From Nitrosomonas eutropha (lineage in GTDB: Bacteria; Pseudomonadota; Gammaproteobacteria; Burkholderiales; Nitrosomonadaceae): DNA of 14,454 bases. The stretch is from contig JACTML010000131.1 in the NCBI GenBank assembly GCA_014584635.1, positions 1 to 14,454 on the forward strand, in the 5' to 3' direction. The position numbers and the translations under genes are program-made. A model generated the notes under the pieces. It did no database searches. It saw nothing but the letters and a program-made list of their open reading frames with translations, and was not told the origin of the DNA. Below are positions 7,505 through 14,410 of this stretch, one piece after another; position 1 is the first letter of the stretch; each line of letters opens with the position of its first letter.

Positions 7505-7852
7505 TCACTTTCCTGCGGAGGTGGTTTGCTGAATATACTGTCCCAGCAAATTCAAATCTTCGTTACTGATATACGGCTCGGGGAAAGCCGGCATCGCCCG
7601 AAACCCGTGTCGCACAATATGGGTAATATATTCAACCGGTAGCTGCCGGCCTTTGATAACAGGCCCCACTCCGGTTTCATGACAATGTTGGCAGATCGTG
7701 TCATAAACATTTTTCCCGCCCGCCTGCTGGTTATTATCTTCCCCGACAGCTTCTTTGGCAGTATAGACAGGCAGAGCAGACAAGATCATGAGCAGTGTAA
7801 TACTGGTCATCAGGGTCTGTTTTACAGCCCGGTTTCCTTTGAAAAAAAACAT
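7505..7852 (-). CDS. pchC: c-type cytochrome subunit of p-cresol methylhydroxylase type
   Basis: The product has 115 residues with a Sec signal peptide (hydrophobic stretch about residues 13-29, cleavage probably near TA/KEA), leaving about 80 residues, as in PchC. The heme attachment motif CQHCH has Cys54, Cys57 and His58; the axial ligand is probably Met87 in FRAMPAFPEPY. It should dock on the flavoprotein and pass electrons from reduced FAD to soluble cytochromes in the periplasm. The frame is open to 7894, but I choose the ATG at 7850-7852 because GGGGAGGTGAA stands directly before it and the signal peptide then has normal length. It is the first gene of the three-gene unit. A general small monoheme cytochrome is the alternative, made unlikely by the pchF neighbour. 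Confidence 0.9.
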   Translation of the reverse strand: MFFFKGNRAVKQTLMTSITLLMILSALPVYTAKEAVGEDNNQQAGGKNVYDTICQHCHETGVGPVIKGRQLPVEYITHIVRHGFRAMPAFPEPYISNEDLNLLGQYIQQTTSAGK

Positions 7853-7916
7853 TTCACCTCCCCATTTATCACTGCCGGAATAAGCTGTCAGCATTAAGGC
7901 GTAACAACTATTTATA

Positions 7917-7971
7917 TTGAACAGCTCAATTGCATACTACGCGCACAGATTCTGTTCGTAAATTTAAATTT
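7917..7971. promoter_or_regulatory. Cluster of three short dyads upstream of the pch-like operon
   Basis: Three palindromic stretches lie 65-120 bp upstream of the pchC start: TTGAACAGCTCAA (7917-7929, one mismatch), ACAGATTCTGT (7945-7955, perfect arms) and AAATTTAAATTT (7960-7971, perfect). Such spacing suits regulator binding around a promoter, but no matching -35/-10 pair stands out. Some or all may be chance in AT-rich DNA. Confidence 0.25.
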
Positions 7972-8037
7972 GAAACACAGTACCCGGTTTGAAGTATCAC
8001 CAACGACATCAGCATATCCAGTCAAACGCAAACGCCC

Positions 8038-8385
8038 TCATCCCTGTTCCAGCAAATAATTCCTCAGTACGACGGCTTGATTGCACTCCGTATCATGTGC
8101 ACCGTAAACCAGTGTCAGCCGTCCTTTGGCTGCTCTGTCCAGCAGCTCTTTTATGCCCGGATTAACAGATAATTCATCACGATAGCGTTGCTGAAATTCG
8201 ATCCATTTAGCACGGTCATGATTGAACCATTTGCGCAATTCAGCAGCAGGCGCAATTTCTTTTAACCACAGGTCACATGCTACCTGTTCCTTGGTTCGTC
8301 CGCGCGGCCAAACCCGGTCCACCAGAACACGGCAGCCGTCCGCAGGGTCTGCCGGTTCATATGCTCTTTTAATTTGAATGTCCAT
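8038..8385 (-). CDS. DUF488 family protein (YeaO-like)
   Basis: This 115-residue protein closely resembles E. coli YeaO in length and motifs: MDIQIKRAYEPADPADG at the N-terminus, then RVLVDRVWPRG (29-39), the WF-H run around the middle, and the TLVYGAHD segment near the C-terminus. The family has no firmly assigned function. The frame is open to 8415, but the ATG at 8383-8385 matches the family start and has GAGG 11 nt upstream, so I use it. It is divergent from the ABC transporter genes across 53 bp and lies upstream of the pch-like operon on the same strand, separated by 185 bp, so it is probably a separate unit. Confidence 0.9.
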   Translation of the reverse strand: MDIQIKRAYEPADPADGCRVLVDRVWPRGRTKEQVACDLWLKEIAPAAELRKWFNHDRAKWIEFQQRYRDELSVNPGIKELLDRAAKGRLTLVYGAHDTECNQAVVLRNYLLEQG

Positions 8386-8438
8386 CTCGGTAAAATCCTC
8401 GCATGCTTTAATCATGTATCAACTATACAATACCCGCC

Positions 8439-9113
8439 ATGAATCCTATACCTGTACTGGAATTAAGCAATATCAGCAAATCCTACGCGGATCGGCGAGT
8501 GTTGTCCGGGTTGTCTTACAGCCTCGCTGCAGGAGAATATGTTGCAATCATGGGAGATTCCGGCGTGGGCAAATCAACTTTGCTGAACCTGATCGCCGGG
8601 CTGGATAATCCCGATAACGGAGAAATCAGAATCGATGGCAAAAGCCTGCCAGCAGATGATGAGGCAGCAACCCTCCTGCGACGCAAATACCTGGGATTTA
8701 TCTTCCAGGCGTTCCATGTATTACCTCACCTGACGTTATTGCAAAACGTTTCGCTGCCTTTGCTGCTTAATCATCTGCCGCTGGAGCGCGCCTCAACCAT
8801 GCTGGCAACCGTTGGTTTGCGGGGGCGGGAGCAGGATTTTCCATATCAGCTGTCGGGTGGAGAGCTGCAACGCGTAGCTGTCGCCCGTGCTCTGGTGCAT
8901 CGCCCGCGCCTGATTCTGGCGGATGAACCCACTGGCAATCTCGATCAGGAAACTGCTCGTGAAATACTGCGATTAATTCGCGCCGAGATCAAAGCCAATG
9001 GTGCTTCTGCAATTATCGTTACGCATTCGCACACTGCTGCAGAAACTGCTGACAGCATTCTCATGCTGGGTAAGCACGGACTTACTCCGGTTTCTCCGGA
9101 AGATCAGGCATGA
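8439..9113 (+). CDS. ABC transporter ATP-binding protein (LolD/MacB/AttE type)
   Basis: The 224-residue cytoplasmic ATPase drives the membrane partner encoded next. Walker A is GDSGVGKST (39-47), the Q-loop Gln90 is in FIFQAFH, the signature is [10 protein letters not shown] (138-147), Walker B is LILADE (158-163) followed by PTGNLDQ, and the switch histidine is His196 in IIVTHSH. The [10 protein letters not shown] run and short length place it in the subfamily paired with FtsX-type permeases (LolD, MacB, YbbA, AttE), which work as mechanotransmitters or exporters rather than importers. It shares an ATGA overlap with the permease gene, so translation is coupled. Together with the AttH-like gene the order resembles attE-F/G-H operons. 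The substrate cannot be read from the sequence. Confidence 0.95.
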   Translation: MNPIPVLELSNISKSYADRRVLSGLSYSLAAGEYVAIMGDSGVGKSTLLNLIAGLDNPDNGEIRIDGKSLPADDEAATLLRRKYLGFIFQAFHVLPHLTLLQNVSLPLLLNHLPLERASTMLATVGLRGREQDFPYQLSGGELQRVAVARALVHRPRLILADEPTGNLDQETAREILRLIRAEIKANGASAIIVTHSHTAAETADSILMLGKHGLTPVSPEDQA

Positions 9114-11659
9114 CCTCGGGATTACTTACACGCTGGTTGCTGAAAGGCGAATGGCATTCGCATCGTCTGCAATCTGTTGTAGCGGTGCTGGCGATTATGT
9201 TCGGAGTGGCATTGGGATTTACCATTCATCTCATCAATAGCGCTGCTGTTACTGAATTTTCTGCCGCTACGCGCAGTCTTTCCGGCACCTCCGATCTGAC
9301 CGTGCGTGCATTGCGACCTACGTTCGATGAAGCGCTTTATCCCAGACTTGCGCGCCATGAAGGCATTGCGCAGGCTAGTCCGCTATTGGAAATCACTGCC
9401 GGCGTACCGGCCAAGGCGAAAACCATGCATAACCCGGTTCTCAAAATCCTGGGGCTGGATATATTTCGCGCAGCAAGCATCACGCCTGACCTGCTGGGTA
9501 TATCGACGGAAGACAACCCCATGGATGCTCTGGCAGATGATGCTGTTTTTCTATCTCCTGCTGCCATGCAATGGCTTGCAGTTAAACAGGGAGATTCAAT
9601 TACCGTTAGTGCGGGAACAAAACAAATCACGTTACGCGTAGCAGGTGGGCTGGCACGTGCCCATCCTGGCCAGCGTATCGCAGTAATGGATATTGGTGCA
9701 GCACAATGGCGTTTTGATCAAATTGGTCAACTTTCGCGTATCGAGCTGAAATTGCAGCCAGGCGTGAATCACAGGGCATTTCGAAAAGTATTGGAAGAAG
9801 AACTGGGGCGTGCTTATTTGCTGACTGAAAGCCAGGATGACGATGCGCGTGCACATAACATGTCGCGTGCCTACCGCGTTAATTTGAATATTCTGGCGCT
9901 GGTTGCCCTGTTTACAGGCGCCTTTCTGATTTTTTCCGGACAGGTTTTGTCCACCATTCGGCGACGATCACAACTGGCTTTATTGCGTGTACTGGGAATG
10001 ACGCGCCGTCAGCTTTTGTGCCAGCTCTTGCTGGAAAGCGGATTGCTCGGTGTAGCAGGATCGCTGTCAGGATTGGCGCTGGGGTACTTGCTGGCAACCA
10101 TAGCGCTGCATCACCTGGGCGCGGATCTGGGCGCCGGTTTTTTTCCAGGATTGGAACCGTCTTTACACCTTGAACCTGCAGCAGCGGTATTTTATTTTGT
10201 GCTGGGTACAGGCGTTACCATGCTGGGCAGTCTGTTGCCCGCCTGGGAGGCTGCCCATGCACATCCGGCACCCGCACTCAAATCCGGTAGTGAATACACC
10301 GTATTGGCAGCACTGCATGCGCCCAGGCTGGCTGTAATTTGTTTGCTGACAGGCATTGTTTTTGCGGGATTACCACCTGTTTACGATTTGCCCGTATTTG
10401 GCTATCTCGCTACCGTTCTGCTGCTGATTGGCAGTATCGTCGCTTTACCTTATTTATGCGGATTATCTTTTTCTGCCCTGTTACGCAGACTTAATCCGGG
10501 TAAGGCAAATGTTTTATATGCCCTGGCAGTTACCCGGCTTTCCAATGCTTCCGGCCTGGCTGCCATTGCGCTGGGTGGTATATTGGTCAGTTTCAGCCTG
10601 ATGGTGGCAATGGCAATCATGGTGACCAGTTTTCGTGTATCCGTAGATAACTGGCTCGCACAGGTATTACCGGCCGATCTTTATCTGCACCCTACTATTC
10701 ACCAGGATATGCGCGGCCTGACGACAGATGAGCAGCAAATGCTTGCTTCCCTGCCGGATGTGGCACGCATCGATTTTATTCGCTCGATACCAATAACTCT
10801 GGATCCGACCAGGCCGGACGTTACCCTCCTGGCACGTCCGGTTGATCGTGATAATCCCGGATCAGTCATCCCGCTGATAGAAAGTGCGCTGCCATCCGAT
10901 AGCATTCCATCTGATACGGTACCAATCTGGGTATCAGAAGCGATGGTTGATCTGTATGGATTTGAAGTCGGGAAACAGGTAATGTTGCCCATTGCTGACC
11001 CTTCACAGTTATTTATCGTTGCCGGAGTATGGCGCGATTACGGCCGCATGTTTGGCGCGATCCAGATGCAATTGTCTGATTATCGAAGACTGACGGGAGA
11101 TGACCATATCAGCGATGCTGCCTTATGGGTAACAACAGAAGCCACTACTGGTGCGGTAATTTCTGCTCTGCAGGCATTACCCTTCAGCAACCCGCTGGAA
11201 ATTATGGAAACCGGCCGGGTGCGTGCTGTTGCGCTAAGGCAGTTCGATCGCAGTTTTGCAGTAACCTATTTGCTGGAGCTGGTCGCAATTGGTGTGGGAT
11301 TAATGGGCGTAGCAGCCAGTTTCTCGGCTCAAACACTGACCCGAATCAGGGAGTTTGGCATATTGCGCCATATCGGACTTGGCAAACGACAGATTCACCG
11401 CATGCTGACGCTGGAAGGCGGCTTGCTGGCCGGGTTTGGCGTTATCACCGGATTCATATTGGGCACAGGTATCAGCTTGATCCTGATTTTCATTGTCAAT
11501 CCGCAATCTTTTCACTGGACCATGCAGCTGCACCTGCCCTGGGGTTGGCTGATATTGATGGCACTGGCAGTACTGGGTGCTGCCACATTGACAGCATTTA
11601 TTGCCAGCCGCCGTGCCGCATCGGGTAATGTTATTCGGGCCGTCAGGGAGGATTGGTAA
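9110..11659 (+). CDS. Large FtsX-type ABC transporter permease (fused two-domain form)
   Basis: An 849-residue inner-membrane protein with about ten predicted membrane segments. After TM1 (about 20-42) comes a large periplasmic region (about 45-250), then a first FtsX block with TMs near 255-280, 300-325 and 355-385. A central hydrophobic part (about 400-515) is followed by a second periplasmic region (about 520-720) and a second FtsX block near 722-840 ending in IASRRAASGNVIRAVREDW. This is the YbbP-like layout in which both permease halves are in one chain, so it may act with two copies of the ATPase. The start overlaps the ATPase stop by 4 bp, and the stop TAA overlaps the next ATG by 1 bp. 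It may move lipids, lipoproteins or a peptide. Confidence 0.92.
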   Translation: MTSGLLTRWLLKGEWHSHRLQSVVAVLAIMFGVALGFTIHLINSAAVTEFSAATRSLSGTSDLTVRALRPTFDEALYPRLARHEGIAQASPLLEITAGVPAKAKTMHNPVLKILGLDIFRAASITPDLLGISTEDNPMDALADDAVFLSPAAMQWLAVKQGDSITVSAGTKQITLRVAGGLARAHPGQRIAVMDIGAAQWRFDQIGQLSRIELKLQPGVNHRAFRKVLEEELGRAYLLTESQDDDARAHNMSRAYRVNLNILALVALFTGAFLIFSGQVLSTIRRRSQLALLRVLGMTRRQLLCQLLLESGLLGVAGSLSGLALGYLLATIALHHLGADLGAGFFPGLEPSLHLEPAAAVFYFVLGTGVTMLGSLLPAWEAAHAHPAPALKSGSEYTVLAALHAPRLAVICLLTGIVFAGLPPVYDLPVFGYLATVLLLIGSIVALPYLCGLSFSALLRRLNPGKANVLYALAVTRLSNASGLAAIALGGILVSFSLMVAMAIMVTSFRVSVDNWLAQVLPADLYLHPTIHQDMRGLTTDEQQMLASLPDVARIDFIRSIPITLDPTRPDVTLLARPVDRDNPGSVIPLIESALPSDSIPSDTVPIWVSEAMVDLYGFEVGKQVMLPIADPSQLFIVAGVWRDYGRMFGAIQMQLSDYRRLTGDDHISDAALWVTTEATTGAVISALQALPFSNPLEIMETGRVRAVALRQFDRSFAVTYLLELVAIGVGLMGVAASFSAQTLTRIREFGILRHIGLGKRQIHRMLTLEGGLLAGFGVITGFILGTGISLILIFIVNPQSFHWTMQLHLPWGWLILMALAVLGAATLTAFIASRRAASGNVIRAVREDW

Positions 11660-12732
11660 TGCGTTATTTGTGGGTATTGTTCAGTTGGCTGATTCTGTTG
11701 CAGCCCCTCCTGCTCGCTGCACCACCTGTATTGACTTCCGTTATCCCGGGTAAGGTTCTCAAGTTTCCGGATGATCACGGCGCACATCCTGATTTTCGTA
11801 TTGAATGGTGGTATGTAACCGGCTGGCTGACAACATCAGCTGGCGATCCGCTGGGATTCCAGATTACATTCTTTCGTTTGGCGACTCAGGCTGATGAAGA
11901 TAATCCCAGTAATTTTGCCCCCCATCAACTGATCATCGCACATGCGGCACTATCCGATCCCAAGGTTGGCAAACTACTACATGATCAGAGAATTGTTCGT
12001 GCAGGATTTGATCTGGCGTACGCCAAAACCGGAAATGCTGATGTAAAGCTGGATGACTGGTTTTTCACGCGCGCAGCGGATGGTCACTACCACACCCGTA
12101 TTGAAACAGAAAATTTCACCCTGAATTTCACTCTGACTCCGACACAGCCACTGATGTTGCAGGGTGATAACGGTTTTTCGCGCAAAGGACCACAAGCAGC
12201 GCAAGCCAGTTATTACTATAGTGAGCCTCATTTACAGGTAAGTGGAACCATCAATCATTTGGAAAAAAATATTCCTGTCACTGGAACAGCCTGGCTTGAT
12301 CGCGAATGGTCAAGTGAATACCTCGCGACAGATGCTGCCGGTTGGGACTGGGCCAGTGCGAACCTTGATGATGGTTCTGCGTTAATGGCCTTTCAGATAC
12401 GTGGGAAAGACGGCAGTAAAGTCTGGGCATACGCCACGTTACGCGATCCTTCCGGACAGACACGTTCCTTCACACCGGATCAGGTCAGCTTTACTCCGAT
12501 TCGCACCTGGCGTTCCAGTCACACGCAGGCAGTCTACCCGGTTGCCACCCGTATCCGAACAGGTGAAACCGAATGGCAAATTACGCCCCTGATGGATGAT
12601 CAGGAACTGGATTCACGCAGCTCTACCCGTGCGGTGTACTGGGAGGGCGCGGTCACATTCAGGCGAGATGGTGAATCAGTTGGAAAAGGCTACATGGAAC
12701 TGACCGGTTACGTACAACCGCTGACAATGTGA
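11659..12732 (+). CDS. Exported AttH/CrtC-type lipocalin-like protein
   Basis: The product is 357 residues with an N-terminal signal peptide (hydrophobic 4-20, cleavage near LLAA/PP). Conserved marks of the AttH/CrtC (carotenoid 1,2-hydratase-related) family are FRIEWWYVTGWL (47-57), GTAWLDREWSSE (209-220) and GWDWASANLDDGSALMAFQIR (228-248). Members have two calycin beta-barrel domains with an internal cavity, and a role in lipid handling has been proposed. I recall a crystal structure of an AttH-like protein of N. europaea, which may be this gene's counterpart. The ATG at 11659 follows GGGAGG with 8 nt spacing and overlaps the permease stop by 1 bp. No enzyme activity is proved for this subgroup; the context suggests a periplasmic partner of the ABC system that binds its substrate. 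Confidence 0.9.
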   Translation: MRYLWVLFSWLILLQPLLLAAPPVLTSVIPGKVLKFPDDHGAHPDFRIEWWYVTGWLTTSAGDPLGFQITFFRLATQADEDNPSNFAPHQLIIAHAALSDPKVGKLLHDQRIVRAGFDLAYAKTGNADVKLDDWFFTRAADGHYHTRIETENFTLNFTLTPTQPLMLQGDNGFSRKGPQAAQASYYYSEPHLQVSGTINHLEKNIPVTGTAWLDREWSSEYLATDAAGWDWASANLDDGSALMAFQIRGKDGSKVWAYATLRDPSGQTRSFTPDQVSFTPIRTWRSSHTQAVYPVATRIRTGETEWQITPLMDDQELDSRSSTRAVYWEGAVTFRRDGESVGKGYMELTGYVQPLTM

Positions 12733-12790
12733 CAGTTACATGCTAGCCAGAAACCTGTTCGATGTCTTACGACGTTAAAATTGCACTCAA

Positions 12791-13057
12791 ATGCTCGATC
12801 AAAACAATAACAACATGAATAATCAGGATACCCCTTTTGACAGGGAGCTGGATGTGCGCGGACTGGTTTGTCCGCTGCCGATCCTGCGGACAAAAAAATC
12901 ACTTTCAGAAATGACACACGGGCAAGTACTCAAGATTATGGCAACCGACCCGGGCGCAGTAATCGATTTTCAGGTATTCGCCGATCAAACCGGGCACGAA
13001 CTGCTGTCTTCATCCGAAATCACTGGTGAATATCTGTTTTATTTAAGAAAAAGATAA
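12791..13057 (+). CDS. TusA/SirA family sulfur-carrier-like protein
   Basis: An 88-residue protein with the family signature LDVRGLVCPLPILRTKK; Cys27 in CPLP is the residue that carries persulfide in TusA. The C-terminal half has the DPGAVIDF turn typical of the two-layer fold. The N-terminus is Asn-rich before the domain, and a second in-frame ATG at 12815 gives an 80-residue form closer to the usual 75-82; neither start has a Shine-Dalgarno, so the start is uncertain. It follows the AttH-like gene by 58 bp and may be on that transcript or have its own promoter. TusA itself works in 2-thiouridine synthesis and molybdopterin metabolism; paralogues handle sulfur or redox tasks, so I do not assign the symbol. 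Confidence 0.9.
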   Translation: MLDQNNNNMNNQDTPFDRELDVRGLVCPLPILRTKKSLSEMTHGQVLKIMATDPGAVIDFQVFADQTGHELLSSSEITGEYLFYLRKR

Positions 13058-13272
13058 GCCCGGAAACCGAAGCTCACCTTTAATTCCTTCGCTATAAAAA
13101 ACCCACAAGTTGCGAAACTGTCGCTTTAATTCGGTACTTACGCAATAACAGAATCCTGATTTTCCCCCTCCTTCCTTTTCTGTCTGTAAGCAGTTATACT
13201 TACAAAGACGTATGGAAATATATCAAAAATAAACGAAAAATTTATATGATATAGGCTATGCGTTTTGCTATT
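13058..13272. other. Non-coding stretch upstream of the amoC promoter
   Basis: I see no gene here. It holds a 22-nt pure pyrimidine run (13160-13181), a dyad TGTAAG/CTTACA with an 8-nt loop (13185-13204) that could be a regulator site, and a 38-bp block with about 90 percent A+T (13216-13253) directly upstream of the sigma-E-like -35. Upstream A/T tracts can enhance sigma-E promoters. No convincing terminator for the TusA-like gene is visible. Confidence 0.4.
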
Positions 13273-13299
13273 GAACTTTATCCTGTAAATACACTCATA
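13273..13299 (+). promoter_or_regulatory. Candidate sigma-E type promoter of amoC
   Basis: The -35 GAACTT (13273-13278) is the core of the sigma-E consensus GGAACTT, and TCATA (13295-13299), 16 bp downstream, resembles its TCAAA/TCTGA -10. The expected start is near 13305. An AT-rich block precedes it. A sigma-70 reading (TTGAAC with TATAAG) needs a 21-bp spacer, so it is less likely. Published work that I recall ties the singleton amoC of N. europaea to sigma-E stress control, which fits. Confidence 0.55.
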
Positions 13300-13304
13300 T
13301 AAGT

Positions 13305-13326
13305 ACCTGTAAACAGGTGATTTTTT
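13305..13326 (+). other. Short dyad and U-tract at the predicted 5' end of the amoC transcript
   Basis: ACCTGT (13305-13310) and ACAGGT (13313-13318) form a dyad; as RNA the best fold is a 5-bp stem with a 4-nt loop, followed by six T (13321-13326). It looks like a miniature intrinsic terminator, but it starts at or very near the predicted transcription start. It could be a 5' stabilising hairpin, an operator, or a terminator for upstream readthrough. Confidence 0.4.
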
Positions 13327-13349
13327 ATAAAACAGAGGAGGTGCGTGCC

Positions 13350-13460
13350 ATGAAAGTTCCAGAATCCGGGTGTTGTATGCAGTTAATTCAACTGACTACG
13401 GTTTTTTCGTCAACCCGGAATTGCCCTAAATCAGATTTCACTCTGAAACCAGACTGGTAA
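13350..13460 (+). CDS. Possible 36-residue leader peptide upstream of amoC
   Basis: An ATG at 13350 follows GAGGAGGTG (13335-13343), a perfect match to the 16S anti-Shine-Dalgarno and the strongest such site in the window, with 8-9 nt spacing. The frame runs 36 codons to TAA at 13458-13460. The peptide begins MKVPESGCCMQLIQL and ends FTLKPDW. It has Cys8, Cys9, Met10 and Cys25, no signal peptide or membrane helix, and no family I recognise. It lies inside the predicted amoC transcript, 58 bp before the amoC start, and its stop codon directly abuts a hairpin. This is the arrangement of a regulatory upstream ORF. A metal-sensing role through the cysteines is only speculation. It may also be a chance frame, although the ribosome-binding site argues against that. 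Confidence 0.5.
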   Translation: MKVPESGCCMQLIQLTTVFSSTRNCPKSDFTLKPDW

Positions 13461-13511
13461 CTGATCTTTATCAGGAGCTTCCACGGAAACTCCGATTTTC
13501 GCGAAAAGGAG
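13461..13511 (+). promoter_or_regulatory. Overlapping hairpins that could control the amoC ribosome-binding site
   Basis: Three stems can be read. A: CTGAT/ATCAG with a CTTT loop (13461-13474). B: GGAG/CTCC (13474-13477 with 13490-13493), plus an inner TTC/GAA stem. C: the same CTCC (13490-13493) with GGAG of the amoC Shine-Dalgarno (13508-13511), plus TTTT/AAAA closing a CGCG loop. B and C use the same CTCC, so they exclude each other, and C hides the ribosome-binding site AAGGAG (13506-13511). Stabilities were judged by eye only. Confidence 0.45.
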
Positions 13512-13518
13512 TAGTTTT

Positions 13519-14331
13519 ATGGCTACAAATGTATTAAAAGACAAAGCTACACAACAATTGGCTTATGACAAATCTGAATGGTTTGATGCCAAGTACTATA
13601 AATACGGTTTGCTGCCCATCCTGGCGGTAGCTGTAATGTGGGTTTATTTCCAGCGTACCTACGCCTATTCTCATGGTATGGACTCAATGGAACCGGAATT
13701 TGACCGGATCTGGATGGGTTTATGGCGTGTGCAGATGGCTGCTCTGCCCCTTATAGCGCTTTTTGTATGGGGATGGCTGCTGAAAACCCGTAGTACCGCA
13801 GAAGAACTTGCCAGTTTGACCCCCAAACAGGAAATAAAGCGTTACTTCTATTTCCTGATGTGGCTTGGAGTTTATATATTTGCAGTTTACTGGGGATCCA
13901 GCTTCTTTACCGAGCAAGATGCTTCATGGCATCAGGTGATTATCAGGGATACAAGTTTTACTCCCAGCCATATTCCTCTGTTTTATGGCTCATTCCCGGT
14001 ATATATCATCATGGGTGTGGCAATGATTATTTACGCCAATACCCGGTTGCCGCTGTACAACAAGGGGTGGTCATTCCCGCTGATTATGACCGTGGCCGGG
14101 CCATTGATGAGTTTACCTAACGTCGGTCTGAACGAGTGGGGACATGCCTTCTGGTTCATGGAAGAACTCTTCAGCGCACCATTGCACTGGGGCTTTGTGA
14201 TTCTGGCCTGGGCTGCCCTGTTCCAGGGTGGACTTGCCATACAAATCATCGCCCGTTTTTCCAACCTGCTTGACGTGGAGTGGAACAAACAGGACAGAGC
14301 CATATTGGACGAAGTCGTAAGCGCTCCTTAA
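13519..14331 (+). CDS. amoC: Ammonia monooxygenase subunit C, singleton (amoC3-like)
   Basis: AmoC is a membrane subunit of ammonia monooxygenase, which oxidises ammonia to hydroxylamine. The 270-residue product has about six membrane segments (near 31-47, 66-88, 109-130, 158-174, 185-202 and 222-245). Copper ligands line up with PmoC by spacing: Asp134, His138 and His151 (the D-x3-H-x12-H site), and Asn205, His209 and His223 (the second site). [11 protein letters not shown] and [18 protein letters not shown] are family hallmarks. The start has AAGGAG 7 nt upstream. The N-terminus ([20 protein letters not shown]) differs from what I remember of the operon-borne AmoC copies, and no amoA follows, so it fits the divergent singleton copy. 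It may replace AmoC in the complex under stress. Confidence 0.96.
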   Translation: MATNVLKDKATQQLAYDKSEWFDAKYYKYGLLPILAVAVMWVYFQRTYAYSHGMDSMEPEFDRIWMGLWRVQMAALPLIALFVWGWLLKTRSTAEELASLTPKQEIKRYFYFLMWLGVYIFAVYWGSSFFTEQDASWHQVIIRDTSFTPSHIPLFYGSFPVYIIMGVAMIIYANTRLPLYNKGWSFPLIMTVAGPLMSLPNVGLNEWGHAFWFMEELFSAPLHWGFVILAWAALFQGGLAIQIIARFSNLLDVEWNKQDRAILDEVVSAP

Positions 14332-14354
14332 CAGGCAGCACACGGTAGTACCAA

Positions 14355-14387
14355 GCCCTCCGACGGCCGGAGGGCACTTGAGTTTTT
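14355..14387 (+). terminator. Intrinsic terminator of amoC
   Basis: GCCCTCCG (14355-14362) pairs perfectly with CGGAGGGC (14368-14375) around a 5-nt loop, and TTTTT follows at 14383-14387 after a 7-nt spacer. It lies 24 bp after the amoC stop and ends a single-gene transcript, so this amoC does not read into amoA or amoB. The spacer is slightly long for an ideal terminator. Confidence 0.8.
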
Positions 14388-14410
14388 CCTTCCCTGATTA
14401 CCGAAAGCAG

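Noticed and set aside
11125..11628. Plus-strand open frame of 167 codons
   Set aside because: It lies in a second frame of the permease gene's final FtsX block; the permease frame carries the membrane helices, and this one is Cys/Gly/His-rich without structure.
13160..13181. 22-nt pyrimidine run containing a sequence complementary to the leader ORF ribosome-binding site
   Set aside because: It lies upstream of the predicted transcript start, so it would not be in the same RNA; pairing in trans is not supported.
13271..13303. Sigma-70 promoter TTGAAC with TATAAG before amoC
   Set aside because: The spacer would be 21 bp, outside the normal range, while the sigma-E reading has correct spacing.
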